DNA of 29,677 nt from CALZFJ01 sp964459845 (GTDB lineage: Bacteria > Bacteroidota > Bacteroidia > Bacteroidales > Muribaculaceae), in assembly GCA_964459845.1 (NCBI GenBank), contig CAYWOC010000027.1:1-29677 (forward strand), written 5' to 3'. The position numbers were made by a program, and so were the translations under genes. Under the pieces are notes generated by a model. That model saw only the letters and a program-made list of their open reading frames with translations, had not been told where the DNA came from and did not search any database. Position 1 is the stretch's first letter; each line of letters starts with the position of its first letter. Below, piece after piece: positions 16,189 through 24,311 of the stretch.

Positions 16189-17322
16189 ATGAAGCATATT
16201 AAGCGTTTTTTGCAAGATAAGATGACTGAGCGGATTGTTCCCGGTAAAGCCGTGTTGATATTTGGTGCGCGTAGAGTAGGAAAAACTGTGCTGATGAAAG
16301 ACTTGGTGAAATCATATCAGGGCGGTAAATCGCTTATTCTAAATGGTGAGGATTATGATGTGATATCGATGTTTGCAAATCGCTCGATAGCTAATTATCG
16401 ACATCTTTTTGAAGGCATAGATTTGCTTGCTATTGATGAGGCTCAGAATGTTCCAGAGATAGGCAGCGTGCTGAAGTTGATTGTTGATGAATTGCCGGAG
16501 ATAAGGGTTGTGGCAAGTGGCTCTTCGTCATTTGATTTGCTGAACAAGACTGGGGAACCACTTGTCGGACGAAGCACTCAATTTTTGCTAACGCCATTCT
16601 CTCAGCGTGAAATATCGCAGATTGAAACTGGGATAGAGACCGTGCAGAATCTTGAGCAAAGGCTGATTTATGGCTCATATCCTGAGGTGGTGACTATGGA
16701 CAATTTTAATCAGAAAGCAGAGTATCTGAAAGATATTGTAAGTGCATATCTTCTAAAAGATATTTTGGCTATTGATGGGCTGAGAAATTCTGGGAAAATG
16801 CACAACCTTCTTCGGCTTATTGCATATCAAGTAGGCAGTGAAGTATCGTATGATGAATTAGGCAAACAGCTTGGAATTAGCAAGACAACTGTGGAAAAGT
16901 ATCTTGATTTGCTTCAAAAGGTGTTTGTGGTTTATCGAGTAGGAGCTTTTTCGAGAAATTTGCGCAAAGAGGTCTCAAAAGCTGGAAAGTGGTATTTCTA
17001 CGACAATGGAATACGCAATGCAATCATTGGGGCGTTTTCGCCGCTCGCTACAAGGCAAGATTGTGGAGCTTTATGGGAGAATTATCTGATAAGTGAACGC
17101 AGAAAGTGTGCGATAATGGATTCTCCTTATCGTGAGCTATACTTTTGGCGTACCTACGATAACCAAGAGATAGACTTGATTGAGGAAGATAATGGCGAGC
17201 TTAACGCTTTTGAAATAAAGTGGGGAAATAAGCATCCATCAGTTCCTAAGGCATTCGGTGCTGCATATCCTGATGCAAAATATCAGATTCTAAACCGCGA
17301 GAATTACTTGAATTTTGTGTAA
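16189..17322 (+). CDS. AAA_14 / DUF4143-type P-loop ATPase
   Basis: The ATG at 16189 gives 377 residues. A TTG at 16144 would overlap the -7 promoter element and is rejected. Walker A is GARRVGKT at 26-33 and Walker B is LLAIDEAQ at 79-86, with a sensor-like ASGSSSFDL at 109-117. The segment GSYPEVV near 162 is typical of AAA_14 proteins, and a helix-turn-helix-like YDELGKQLGISKTTVEKYL lies at 221-239. The C-terminal DUF4143 region carries a PD-(D/E)XK-like pattern: Asp329 in EIDLI, then Glu342 and Lys344 in FEIKW. Such proteins are multicopy in many Bacteroidetes and their role is unclear. The gene is visibly more AT-rich than mutS or der nearby, stands alone, and is bracketed by direct repeats. 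The downstream repeat begins inside its TAA stop. Confidence 0.88.
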   Translation: MKHIKRFLQDKMTERIVPGKAVLIFGARRVGKTVLMKDLVKSYQGGKSLILNGEDYDVISMFANRSIANYRHLFEGIDLLAIDEAQNVPEIGSVLKLIVDELPEIRVVASGSSSFDLLNKTGEPLVGRSTQFLLTPFSQREISQIETGIETVQNLEQRLIYGSYPEVVTMDNFNQKAEYLKDIVSAYLLKDILAIDGLRNSGKMHNLLRLIAYQVGSEVSYDELGKQLGISKTTVEKYLDLLQKVFVVYRVGAFSRNLRKEVSKAGKWYFYDNGIRNAIIGAFSPLATRQDCGALWENYLISERRKCAIMDSPYRELYFWRTYDNQEIDLIEEDNGELNAFEIKWGNKHPSVPKAFGAAYPDAKYQILNRENYLNFV

Positions 17323-17391
17323 AATCGGAAAAATCGCCATTATGATGGCTGAATTTATGTAAAAATCGTCACTTATACTGGCGATTTTTAC
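17321..17391. repeat. Downstream copy of the 71-bp direct repeat
   Basis: This copy matches 16068-16138 with one mismatch, at 17385. Its first two bases are the last two of the ATPase stop codon. In this copy the second palindrome is a perfect 11-bp stem (17361-17371 with 17379-17389, one G-T pair, 7-nt loop) ending in five Ts, so it may also serve as the gene's terminator. It continues as ATTTTG at 17392-17397, which equals the upstream promoter sequence minus two bases. Bases 17398-17446 hold only a short CGATT/AATCG inverted repeat. Confidence 0.95.
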
Positions 17392-17446
17392 ATTTTGTCT
17401 TAAATGTGGCGATTATCCTGAATCGGTGCATTAGGATTTGTGACAA

Positions 17447-18943
17447 TCAGAACTGGAAGTAGATGAACGGCTGAATGTCGGAGCTTTTCATCTGGATAGC
17501 GATGTAGATTACAGCAAGCAGCACGATTACATATACCGCAAATGGCGCATGCGACATTGCCCTCTTGGTGGCATTTTCCCATTGTGCTGGCAAGAAGTGC
17601 AGCACATATCCGAGAGCCATGAGGGCAAACACTTTCCAGTAGCCTTCGATGAGTTGCGGGAACAGGTCGGCATGGAATGCTGTGGCAATCTGTGTGAGCA
17701 TAGTCATGGAGTTATTGAAATCGGTATTACGGAAAAATATCCAGCAGAATGCAGCAAAATGGAATGTTACCACCACATTCACCGCTTGCCGCATCGCTGA
17801 GCCGCGACAGCCGAGCTTTGCTCCGGTTATCGTCATCCACATCTTATGTGCGGCGAGAGCCACACCGTGAAGTAGCCCCCACACCACGAAGTTCCATGAA
17901 GCTCCATGCCACAATCCGCCAAGGAACATAGTGATGATTAGGTTGATATATTGGCGAATCTTTCCCTTTCGGTTTCCGCCGAGCGAGATGTATAAATAAT
18001 CTTTCAGCCAGCTCGACAGCGAGATGTGCCATCTCCGCCAGAACTCGGTGATGGAAGCCGATTTATACGGGCTGTCGAAGTTGATATTGAAGTGAAATCC
18101 GAGCAGCAGAGCGATGCCTATCGCCATATCGCTATATCCCGAGAAGTCGCAATAAATCTGGAGTGTATAGCCATACACTCCCATAAGATTCTCAATGCCC
18201 GAATACAGCGAAGGGTCGGCAAAGATGCGCTCAACGAAATTGACGCTTATATAATCGGATATAATCACTTTCTTGAAAAGGCCGCAAGCTATCAGGAACA
18301 CGCCGCGCCCCATCATTTCGTGGGTGACGCACAGTGGCTGGCGTATCTGTGGAATGAAATCCTTGGCGCGTACAATCGGTCCGGCAACGAGCTGCGGGAA
18401 AAACGACACATAGAATGCATAGTCGAGCAGACGGTCGAGTGGCTTGATGCGGTGGCGATACACGTCGATTGTGTAGCTCAACGACTGGAATGTGAAGAAA
18501 GAGATGCCCACAGGCAGGAATATGTCGAGTGCGTCAAAGTGTGCGCCAGCCATGCTTGCCCACACTTCACCGAAGAAATTGGTGTATTTGAAATAGCACA
18601 GCAGACCGAGGTTCACAATAAGACTTATAGTCACAAGCAGCTTCCTCCCGATGCCGCTTGAGGTTTTATACATCGACCGTGCAATGAGGTAATCGCTCAC
18701 AGTCACCACAGCAAGCAGGAAGAAATATATTCCGCTGCTCTTGTAATAGAAATAATAGGAGAAGCAGGTGACGAATAGTATGCGTGCCGTGTCGCGGCGT
18801 TCGAGAGCCACATACACAAGCATAAATGCAGCAAACAGCCATAAGAATACCCCCGACGAGAATATAATTGGCTGGCTTGCGTCGTAGCTCAATACGTGCG
18901 CGAGATTGCTTAATATGGAGTCGAGATAGCCAGAGTGTATCAT
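17447..18943 (-). CDS. MBOAT-family O-acyltransferase (AlgI/DltB-like)
   Basis: This 498-residue, strongly hydrophobic protein has about ten predicted membrane segments. Family landmarks are the CDFSGYSDMAIG segment near 265-276, WRRWHISLSSWLKDYLYI near 302-319 and the presumed catalytic His346 in GGLWHGASWNFVVWG. MBOAT proteins of this type move acyl groups (commonly acetyl) across the inner membrane so that a partner enzyme can place them on a cell-surface polymer, as AlgI does for alginate and DltB for teichoic acid. The gene overlaps the SGNH-hydrolase gene by 4 bp (stop/start ATGA), so the two are translationally coupled and probably work together. No glycan synthesis genes adjoin them, so the acceptor is unknown. 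Confidence 0.93.
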   Translation of the reverse strand: MIHSGYLDSILSNLAHVLSYDASQPIIFSSGVFLWLFAAFMLVYVALERRDTARILFVTCFSYYFYYKSSGIYFFLLAVVTVSDYLIARSMYKTSSGIGRKLLVTISLIVNLGLLCYFKYTNFFGEVWASMAGAHFDALDIFLPVGISFFTFQSLSYTIDVYRHRIKPLDRLLDYAFYVSFFPQLVAGPIVRAKDFIPQIRQPLCVTHEMMGRGVFLIACGLFKKVIISDYISVNFVERIFADPSLYSGIENLMGVYGYTLQIYCDFSGYSDMAIGIALLLGFHFNINFDSPYKSASITEFWRRWHISLSSWLKDYLYISLGGNRKGKIRQYINLIITMFLGGLWHGASWNFVVWGLLHGVALAAHKMWMTITGAKLGCRGSAMRQAVNVVVTFHFAAFCWIFFRNTDFNNSMTMLTQIATAFHADLFPQLIEGYWKVFALMALGYVLHFLPAQWENATKRAMSHAPFAVYVIVLLAVIYIAIQMKSSDIQPFIYFQF

Positions 18944-20343
18944 TGCAGTGTCCCCTCCTTTCTGCCTTCATATTCACATCGGCGGTCGTAGCGTTCCTTG
19001 CCGTATTGCAGTGTCTCAAAAAATATCTTTGCGAGATGCCGTCCGCCACGGAAGTTGATGTGCGTGTAATCAAGGTTGGCTTCCGAAGGCTTCGAGTTCA
19101 CCATTTTCACGATGCTCCCTTCGCCGCCCATAGCCTCATAAAGATTCCAAAACGCAACGCCGCAGTCGGCAGCGATGGCTTGCTGATAGCGTATCAAGTT
19201 TTTCACACCGCGCATAGTGCGGAAATTTCCATCTACGCGCTCTTCACGGTCGCCGACGCTGATTACAAGGAATCCTGTGCCGGGCATATTGGCTTTCAGC
19301 TTGTTGATGGCATTTTCCATACTACGCTTGTAGTTGCCATAGTCTGCGCCGCGCGATGTGGCTACGTTCAGTCCATACATCAATATCACAAGGTCGTAGG
19401 GGCGAACGCGGTGAAATTTGCTTATCATGTCGTCGCGCAGATAAGCAAGATTGCTGCCGCGGCAGCCTCTCAGCGAGAAGTTGTCGAGGATAACTCCGTT
19501 CAAGCCATCCATCGATGCGCCATAGAACACATAGTTCCCGCCCAGATGCGATGAAGTCCACCTCACGCGGTGGATATTGCCATCCACCGTCAGGCTCTGT
19601 ATGTCGCTTGATGCCTCGACATAGAACGTGCGGCTGTCTGCGCCGCCGTTGATGGAGGCGGTTATTGTGTTGCTGCCATTGCTGAGCAGATATATCGACG
19701 ATTGTTCACATTCGTTAAGGCGAGTGCGGTAGGTCTTTTGTCCCGAGAGTTGCATCCATGCCGAGCTGTCGGGCAAGAAATATCTGCCCGATATTATGCC
19801 CTTGTTGTGGTCATAACGCCTACGGTTGGCTGTAGCCGAAAATTCGCTCCATCCGCCAAATTTGTGAATCACCGAGCGACGGAAACCGCTTGTTTCCGAT
19901 GACATAGGCACAAATCCCACTCCACAACCGCCGTATGCGTCTTGTAGCATATTGCGCAAGTCGGCAGTGAAAATATCGCCCTCGATATATGAATCTCCAA
20001 GCACTGCGATGCGCACAGGTCGTGATTTGCTTGAGCGTAGAGCGTCATAGAACGGAGCCATCCCGCGTCCATCATCGCTATAGTCCTCGATGCAGGTCAT
20101 TCCAGTGCGGCATGAATCCACAAATTCCGGTTTATGAGCCTCTATAATGGAGTCGGAGAGCGTCAAGTTCACAGAATCTGCTTCATCGCCGTCATCCTCG
20201 GTGCCTGTGATTTCAGAAAGCATGTCCACACGCCTCATCTCCACGCCGGCAACATTGATGTCGGGCAGCCAGTAGGCGGCGAGCAAAGCTATTAATATGA
20301 TAAGCACCAGCCACAGCACATGGTGCAGATAATTCCTCTTCAT
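18940..20343 (-). CDS. Membrane-anchored SGNH/GDSL hydrolase-like partner of the MBOAT acyltransferase
   Basis: This 467-residue protein has an N-terminal membrane anchor (about 9-25), then a periplasmic domain. The SGNH blocks are GDSYIEGD with nucleophile Ser118, an Asn-bearing LMYGLNVA segment, and the catalytic pair Asp425/His428 in DYTHINF. The middle of the domain contains a beta-rich insertion of about 100 residues. Proteins of this kind beside an MBOAT (AlgJ/AlgX- or PatB-like in layout) receive an acyl group from the membrane enzyme and transfer it to a polysaccharide. That role is inferred from the 4-bp overlap with the MBOAT gene and the intact catalytic residues. A simple esterase is the alternative. 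It is the first gene of the pair and has a promoter upstream. Confidence 0.85.
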   Translation of the reverse strand: MKRNYLHHVLWLVLIILIALLAAYWLPDINVAGVEMRRVDMLSEITGTEDDGDEADSVNLTLSDSIIEAHKPEFVDSCRTGMTCIEDYSDDGRGMAPFYDALRSSKSRPVRIAVLGDSYIEGDIFTADLRNMLQDAYGGCGVGFVPMSSETSGFRRSVIHKFGGWSEFSATANRRRYDHNKGIISGRYFLPDSSAWMQLSGQKTYRTRLNECEQSSIYLLSNGSNTITASINGGADSRTFYVEASSDIQSLTVDGNIHRVRWTSSHLGGNYVFYGASMDGLNGVILDNFSLRGCRGSNLAYLRDDMISKFHRVRPYDLVILMYGLNVATSRGADYGNYKRSMENAINKLKANMPGTGFLVISVGDREERVDGNFRTMRGVKNLIRYQQAIAADCGVAFWNLYEAMGGEGSIVKMVNSKPSEANLDYTHINFRGGRHLAKIFFETLQYGKERYDRRCEYEGRKEGTLQ

Positions 20344-20366
20344 TAAAACGTTGTAAAATCAAGCGG

Positions 20367-20398
20367 CAAAATTACTAAAAAAGCAGTTATTAGACATA
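20367..20398 (-). promoter_or_regulatory. Promoter of the SGNH-MBOAT operon
   Basis: On the minus strand TAATTTTG at 20374-20367 matches the -7 motif exactly. TATG at 20398-20395, 20 bp upstream, is a weak -33 match. It lies 23 bp before the ATG at 20343. Confidence 0.5.
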
Positions 20399-20508
20399 AA
20401 AAATCAGTAAATTGTTGATAAACATAGGCAGAACTGGAGTAAAATTTTGGAGAAAGATCCTTGAAGATTTGAAGATTCGCTCCGATAGGAGGTTTTTGCG
20501 AGATTAAG

Positions 20509-20540
20509 TTTCAGAAATACGGCGAAAATGTGTAATTTTG
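20509..20540 (+). promoter_or_regulatory. Promoter of mutS
   Basis: TAATTTTG at 20533-20540 is an exact -7 match. TTTC at 20509-20512, 20 bp upstream, is one base off TTTG. It lies 24 bp before the GTG start at 20565. Confidence 0.55.
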
Positions 20541-20564
20541 TTTCTCATATAAAAAGAAATAATT

Positions 20565-23177
20565 GTGGCAAAAGATATTGTTGAAACGCCCCTAATGAAG
20601 CAGTATTTCGAGATGAAGCAGAAGCATCCTGATGCTGTGCTGCTGTTTCGTGTGGGCGATTTTTATGAAACATTCTCCGATGATGCCATTTCGGCATCCG
20701 AGATTTTGGGTATCACCCTCACACGCAGAGCCAACGGTTCGGCGAAATATGTGGAGCTTGCCGGATTCCCGCACCATGCTCTCGACACATATCTGCCGAA
20801 ACTCGTGCGTGCAGGAAAGCGAGTGGCTATATGCGAGCAGCTCGAAGACCCGAAGCTCACCAAAAAGCTGGTGAAGCGCGGCATCACTGAGCTTGTGACA
20901 CCGGGAGTGTCAATCAACGACAATATACTGAACCATCGCGAAAACAATTTCCTCGCTGCCGTTCATTTCGGCAAAAAGGCTTGTGGAGTAGCGTTTCTCG
21001 ACATCAGCACAGGCGAGTTTCTCACAGCAGAAGGCACTACCGACTATATCGACAAGCTGCTGGGCAATTTTGCCCCGAAAGAGGTGCTTGTGGAGCGCAG
21101 CCACCGCCAGCAGTTTAACGAAACTTTCACAGCCAAATATCTTACTTTTGAGCTTGATGACTGGATTTTCACCGAGGATGCCGCCACCGACCGCCTGCTC
21201 AAGCATTTCGAGACGCGGAATCTGAAAGGCTTCGGCATCGCTTCGATGAAGAATGCGATAGTGGCATCGGGAGCCATATTATGCTATCTCGACATCACAC
21301 AGCACACCCACATCGGGCATATCACCACCTTGTCGAGAATCGAGGAGGAGCGTTATGTGCGCCTCGACAAGTTCACGGTGCGGAATCTTGAGCTAATCGA
21401 CTCTATGTGCGACGACGGCAAGAGCTTGCTGTCGGTGATCGACCGCACGCTGTCGCCTATGGGCGCAAGACTGCTGCGCAGGTGGATATTGTTCCCGCTG
21501 AAAGATGTGAACCAGATAAACAACCGCCTCGATGTGGTGGAATACTTCTTCCGCGACACCGAAGGGCGCGAGCTGCTGAAGCAGCAGCTTGAGATGATAG
21601 GCGACGTGGAGCGTCTTATCTCGAAGGTAGCTGTGGGGCGCATCACTCCGCGCGAGCTGGTGCAGCTCAAGAATGCGCTTGCGGCAATAGAACCGATAAA
21701 GAATATTTGCACCGAAGCCAGCAATGAGGTGCTTCGCCGCATAGGCGAACAACTGAATCCATGCGCCATAATACGCGACCGCATAGAGCGCGAGATAAAC
21801 CCCGACGCTCCTAATCAGACCAACCGCGGTAATGTGATTCGCGACGGAGTGAACGCTGAGCTTGATGAACTGCGCCACATTTCTTATTCCAGCAAAGACT
21901 ATTTGCTGCAAATGCAGCAGCGCGAGAGTGAGCGCACTGGCATACCAAGCCTTAAAATAAGCTATAACAATGTGTTTGGCTACTATATAGAGGTGAGAAA
22001 CACCCACAAGGACAAAGTGCCGCCAGAATGGGTACGCAAGCAGACGCTCGTGAGCGCAGAGCGATATGTGACACAAGAGTTAAAGGAATATGAGGAGAAG
22101 ATTCTTGGTGCGGAAGAACGTATTTTGAGCATAGAAAGCACTCTTTTCAATGAGCTTGTGAATGCTGTGAGCGAATATATTCCGGCAATTCAGCTCGATT
22201 CAAACTTGATAGCAAGGCTCGACTGCTTAAGCTCATTCACAAGAGCGGCGATAGAAAATCACTACAACCGCCCCGAGCTTAACGATTCTCTCGACATTGA
22301 CATCACCGAAGGTCGCCACCCGGTGATTGAGCGTGAGCTTCCGCTCGGAGAGCGTTATGTGTCAAACAGCATACACCTCGGCAACGACGACCAGCAGATA
22401 ATAATGATTACAGGTCCGAATATGGCGGGCAAATCGGCTCTGCTGCGACAGACGGCACTGATAGTGCTTATGGCTCAGATAGGGTGTTTCGTGCCTGCTG
22501 ACAGCGCCAAAATAGGCATAGTGGATAAGATATTCACAAGAGTGGGGGCAAGCGACAATATTTCGCTCGGAGAATCTACTTTTATGGTGGAGATGACTGA
22601 GGCGGCATCTATCCTAAACAACATAAGTGAGCGAAGCCTTATCTTGTTTGACGAACTTGGTCGAGGCACAAGCACCTACGATGGTATCTCGATTGCATGG
22701 TCGATAGTGGAATATATCCACGAGAATGCAAAGGCACATGCCAAGACGCTGTTTGCCACTCATTACCACGAGTTGAACGAGATGGAGAACACATATAAGC
22801 GCATAGCCAACTATAATGTGTCGGTGAAAGAGCTTAACGGCAAGGTGGTGTTTGTGCGCAAACTTGTGCGTGGAGGCAGTGAACACAGTTTCGGTATTCA
22901 TGTGGCAAAGATTGCCGGAATGCCGCCAGCCATAGTGAAACGTGCCGGAGAGGTGCTTAAGCAGCTTGAGACCAACCATCGTGGCGATGCCACACCGTCG
23001 ATTTCACAGTCTAAGCCCGAAAGCGGAATGCAGTTGTCGTTTTTCCAGCTCGATGACCCTGTGCTGTGCCAAGTGCGAGATGAGATATTGCACGCCGACA
23101 TCAATAATCTTACTCCAGTGGAGGCTCTTAACAAATTGAATGAAATAAAGAAGATTATAACAGGAAAATCAGAATAA
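20565..23177 (+). CDS. mutS: DNA mismatch repair protein MutS
   Basis: This 870-residue MutS recognises mismatches as a dimer and, with MutL, starts repair. The mismatch-reading Phe-X-Glu motif is intact (GDFYETF, Phe33/Glu35). Connector, lever and clamp regions fill about 120-560. The ATPase domain has Walker A GPNMAGKS at 617-624, the ST-motif region DNISLGESTFMVEM near 664-677, Walker B ILFDE at 693-697 and ATHYHE near 731. The C-terminus has a beta-clamp-like motif QLSFF at 823-827. The start codon is GTG. It is preferred because the conserved ETPLMKQY N-terminus begins six residues later and the next ATG (codon 11) would cut into it. The next gene begins 21 bp downstream on the same strand. 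Confidence 0.97.
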   Translation: MAKDIVETPLMKQYFEMKQKHPDAVLLFRVGDFYETFSDDAISASEILGITLTRRANGSAKYVELAGFPHHALDTYLPKLVRAGKRVAICEQLEDPKLTKKLVKRGITELVTPGVSINDNILNHRENNFLAAVHFGKKACGVAFLDISTGEFLTAEGTTDYIDKLLGNFAPKEVLVERSHRQQFNETFTAKYLTFELDDWIFTEDAATDRLLKHFETRNLKGFGIASMKNAIVASGAILCYLDITQHTHIGHITTLSRIEEERYVRLDKFTVRNLELIDSMCDDGKSLLSVIDRTLSPMGARLLRRWILFPLKDVNQINNRLDVVEYFFRDTEGRELLKQQLEMIGDVERLISKVAVGRITPRELVQLKNALAAIEPIKNICTEASNEVLRRIGEQLNPCAIIRDRIEREINPDAPNQTNRGNVIRDGVNAELDELRHISYSSKDYLLQMQQRESERTGIPSLKISYNNVFGYYIEVRNTHKDKVPPEWVRKQTLVSAERYVTQELKEYEEKILGAEERILSIESTLFNELVNAVSEYIPAIQLDSNLIARLDCLSSFTRAAIENHYNRPELNDSLDIDITEGRHPVIERELPLGERYVSNSIHLGNDDQQIIMITGPNMAGKSALLRQTALIVLMAQIGCFVPADSAKIGIVDKIFTRVGASDNISLGESTFMVEMTEAASILNNISERSLILFDELGRGTSTYDGISIAWSIVEYIHENAKAHAKTLFATHYHELNEMENTYKRIANYNVSVKELNGKVVFVRKLVRGGSEHSFGIHVAKIAGMPPAIVKRAGEVLKQLETNHRGDATPSISQSKPESGMQLSFFQLDDPVLCQVRDEILHADINNLTPVEALNKLNEIKKIITGKSE

Positions 23178-23198
23178 ACATAATAATCATAAACCAAA

Positions 23199-24080
23199 AT
23201 GAAGAATTTAAGACTTACTACAGCTATTGCCATCATGCTTGCAGCGATTTTGCTCGGTGGCAATTATGCTTCGGCGAAGAAAGCGCAAGGTGACTTTAAA
23301 GTCGTGTCCTACAACATCCGCCTCAGTGTGGCAGCACAAGCTGACGGTGACAACTGCTGGGAGAACCGCAAACAGGCATCAATCAAGATGGTGAACGAAC
23401 AGAAGCCGCTTATTATGGGACTTCAAGAGGCTTGTCCCGACCAAATTGAATATCTCAATGCAAATTTGAAAAATTATAAATATATAGGCGTGGGCCGCGA
23501 TGATGGCAAGCACGAAGGTGAAGTGATGGCTATATATTATGATGCTTCACGCGTGAAATTGCTGAAGAGCGGAACTTTCTGGTTGTCGCAAACTCCGGAT
23601 TCCGTGTCGTTTGGCTGGGATGCTGCCTGCCGCCGCACATGCACTTGGGGCGTATTTTCGGTGATAGGCACCGACCAGAAGTTTTGCTACTTCAATACAC
23701 ACCTCGACCACATGGGGCGCGTGGCTCGCCGTGAGGAGATAAAATTGATTGTCAGCAAGATACATGAGCTTGCTCCCGGTGGAATGCCAGTGTTCTTGAC
23801 CGCCGATTTCAACAGCAGCACCGCAAATGCCATATTCGACCCGCTGAAAGCCGTCATGCACGACGCTCGCTCAACTTGTCGCATAACCGACAAGAAAGCT
23901 ACATTCAATGGCTGGGGCAAACTGGAGGAGTCGGCTATCAACGATGAGAATGAGGTCGTAATCGACCATATATTCTACAAAGATGTCAAGCCAATTAGCT
24001 TCAAGGTACTTGACGGCAATTATGGCGTGCCATATATATCCGACCACTATCCTGTGGTGATGACATTCCGCTTCAAATAA
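23199..24080 (+). CDS. Secreted endonuclease/exonuclease/phosphatase-family protein
   Basis: This 293-residue protein has a signal peptide (about 1-26, ending ASA). Its EEP fold has the expected metal and catalytic residues: Asn39 in SYNIR, Glu77 in GLQEAC, His168 in NTHLDHMG, Asp203/Asn205 in LTADFNSS, Asp256 in VIDHIFY and Asp282/His283 in SDHYPVV. The family includes DNases, phosphodiesterases and phospholipid/sphingomyelin phosphatases. The short form without extra domains does not reveal the substrate. Export to the periplasm or beyond makes a role with mutS unlikely even though the genes are 21 bp apart and probably share a transcript. The terminator at 24110-24149 closes the unit. Confidence 0.92.
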   Translation: MKNLRLTTAIAIMLAAILLGGNYASAKKAQGDFKVVSYNIRLSVAAQADGDNCWENRKQASIKMVNEQKPLIMGLQEACPDQIEYLNANLKNYKYIGVGRDDGKHEGEVMAIYYDASRVKLLKSGTFWLSQTPDSVSFGWDAACRRTCTWGVFSVIGTDQKFCYFNTHLDHMGRVARREEIKLIVSKIHELAPGGMPVFLTADFNSSTANAIFDPLKAVMHDARSTCRITDKKATFNGWGKLEESAINDENEVVIDHIFYKDVKPISFKVLDGNYGVPYISDHYPVVMTFRFK

Positions 24081-24109
24081 TCTGCCGCAGAACCGTGTTT
24101 AATAATACC

Positions 24110-24149
24110 AAAAACAGCCGTTGCTTTAAGTTGCAATGGCTGTTTTTTT
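24110..24149 (+). terminator. Rho-independent terminator after the mutS-EEP unit
   Basis: AAAAACAGCC at 24110-24119 pairs with GGCTGTTTTT at 24138-24147. The stem continues through a G-T pair and TTGC (24121-24124) with GCAA (24133-24136), leaving an 8-nt loop. More Ts follow to 24149. With its flanking A and T runs it could work in both directions. Confidence 0.9.
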
Positions 24150-24228
24150 AATAGATATAATGCCTTATTTTTATGTCAATTCGTAATAATATGAATATTA
24201 AACATATAGATATGTAATTTTTTTCAAG

Positions 24229-24303
24229 TCCAAACCAAATATGGCTGGATTTTGGAGCAAAACCAAACCAAAATTTACAAAAAATTGATCCAAAACCAAA
24301 CCG
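24229..24303. repeat. Low-complexity A/C-rich cluster of CCAAACC-type units
   Basis: Three copies of an ACCAAACC-like word occur about 30 bp apart: CCAAACCAAA near 24230, CCAAACCAAA near 24263 and CCAAAACCAAACC near 24290. They lie directly beyond the stop of the DUF4294 gene, so they would form its 3' untranslated region as a G/U-rich RNA. The interval 24150-24228 is AT-rich and empty. Confidence 0.5.
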
Positions 24304-24311
24304 ATGAAGCA

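Noticed and set aside
16068..17391. CRISPR-like array suggested by repeat units of about 32 bp
   Set aside because: Only two tandem palindromic units occur per copy, with no spacers between them and no cas genes nearby. The space between the copies is a complete ATPase gene.
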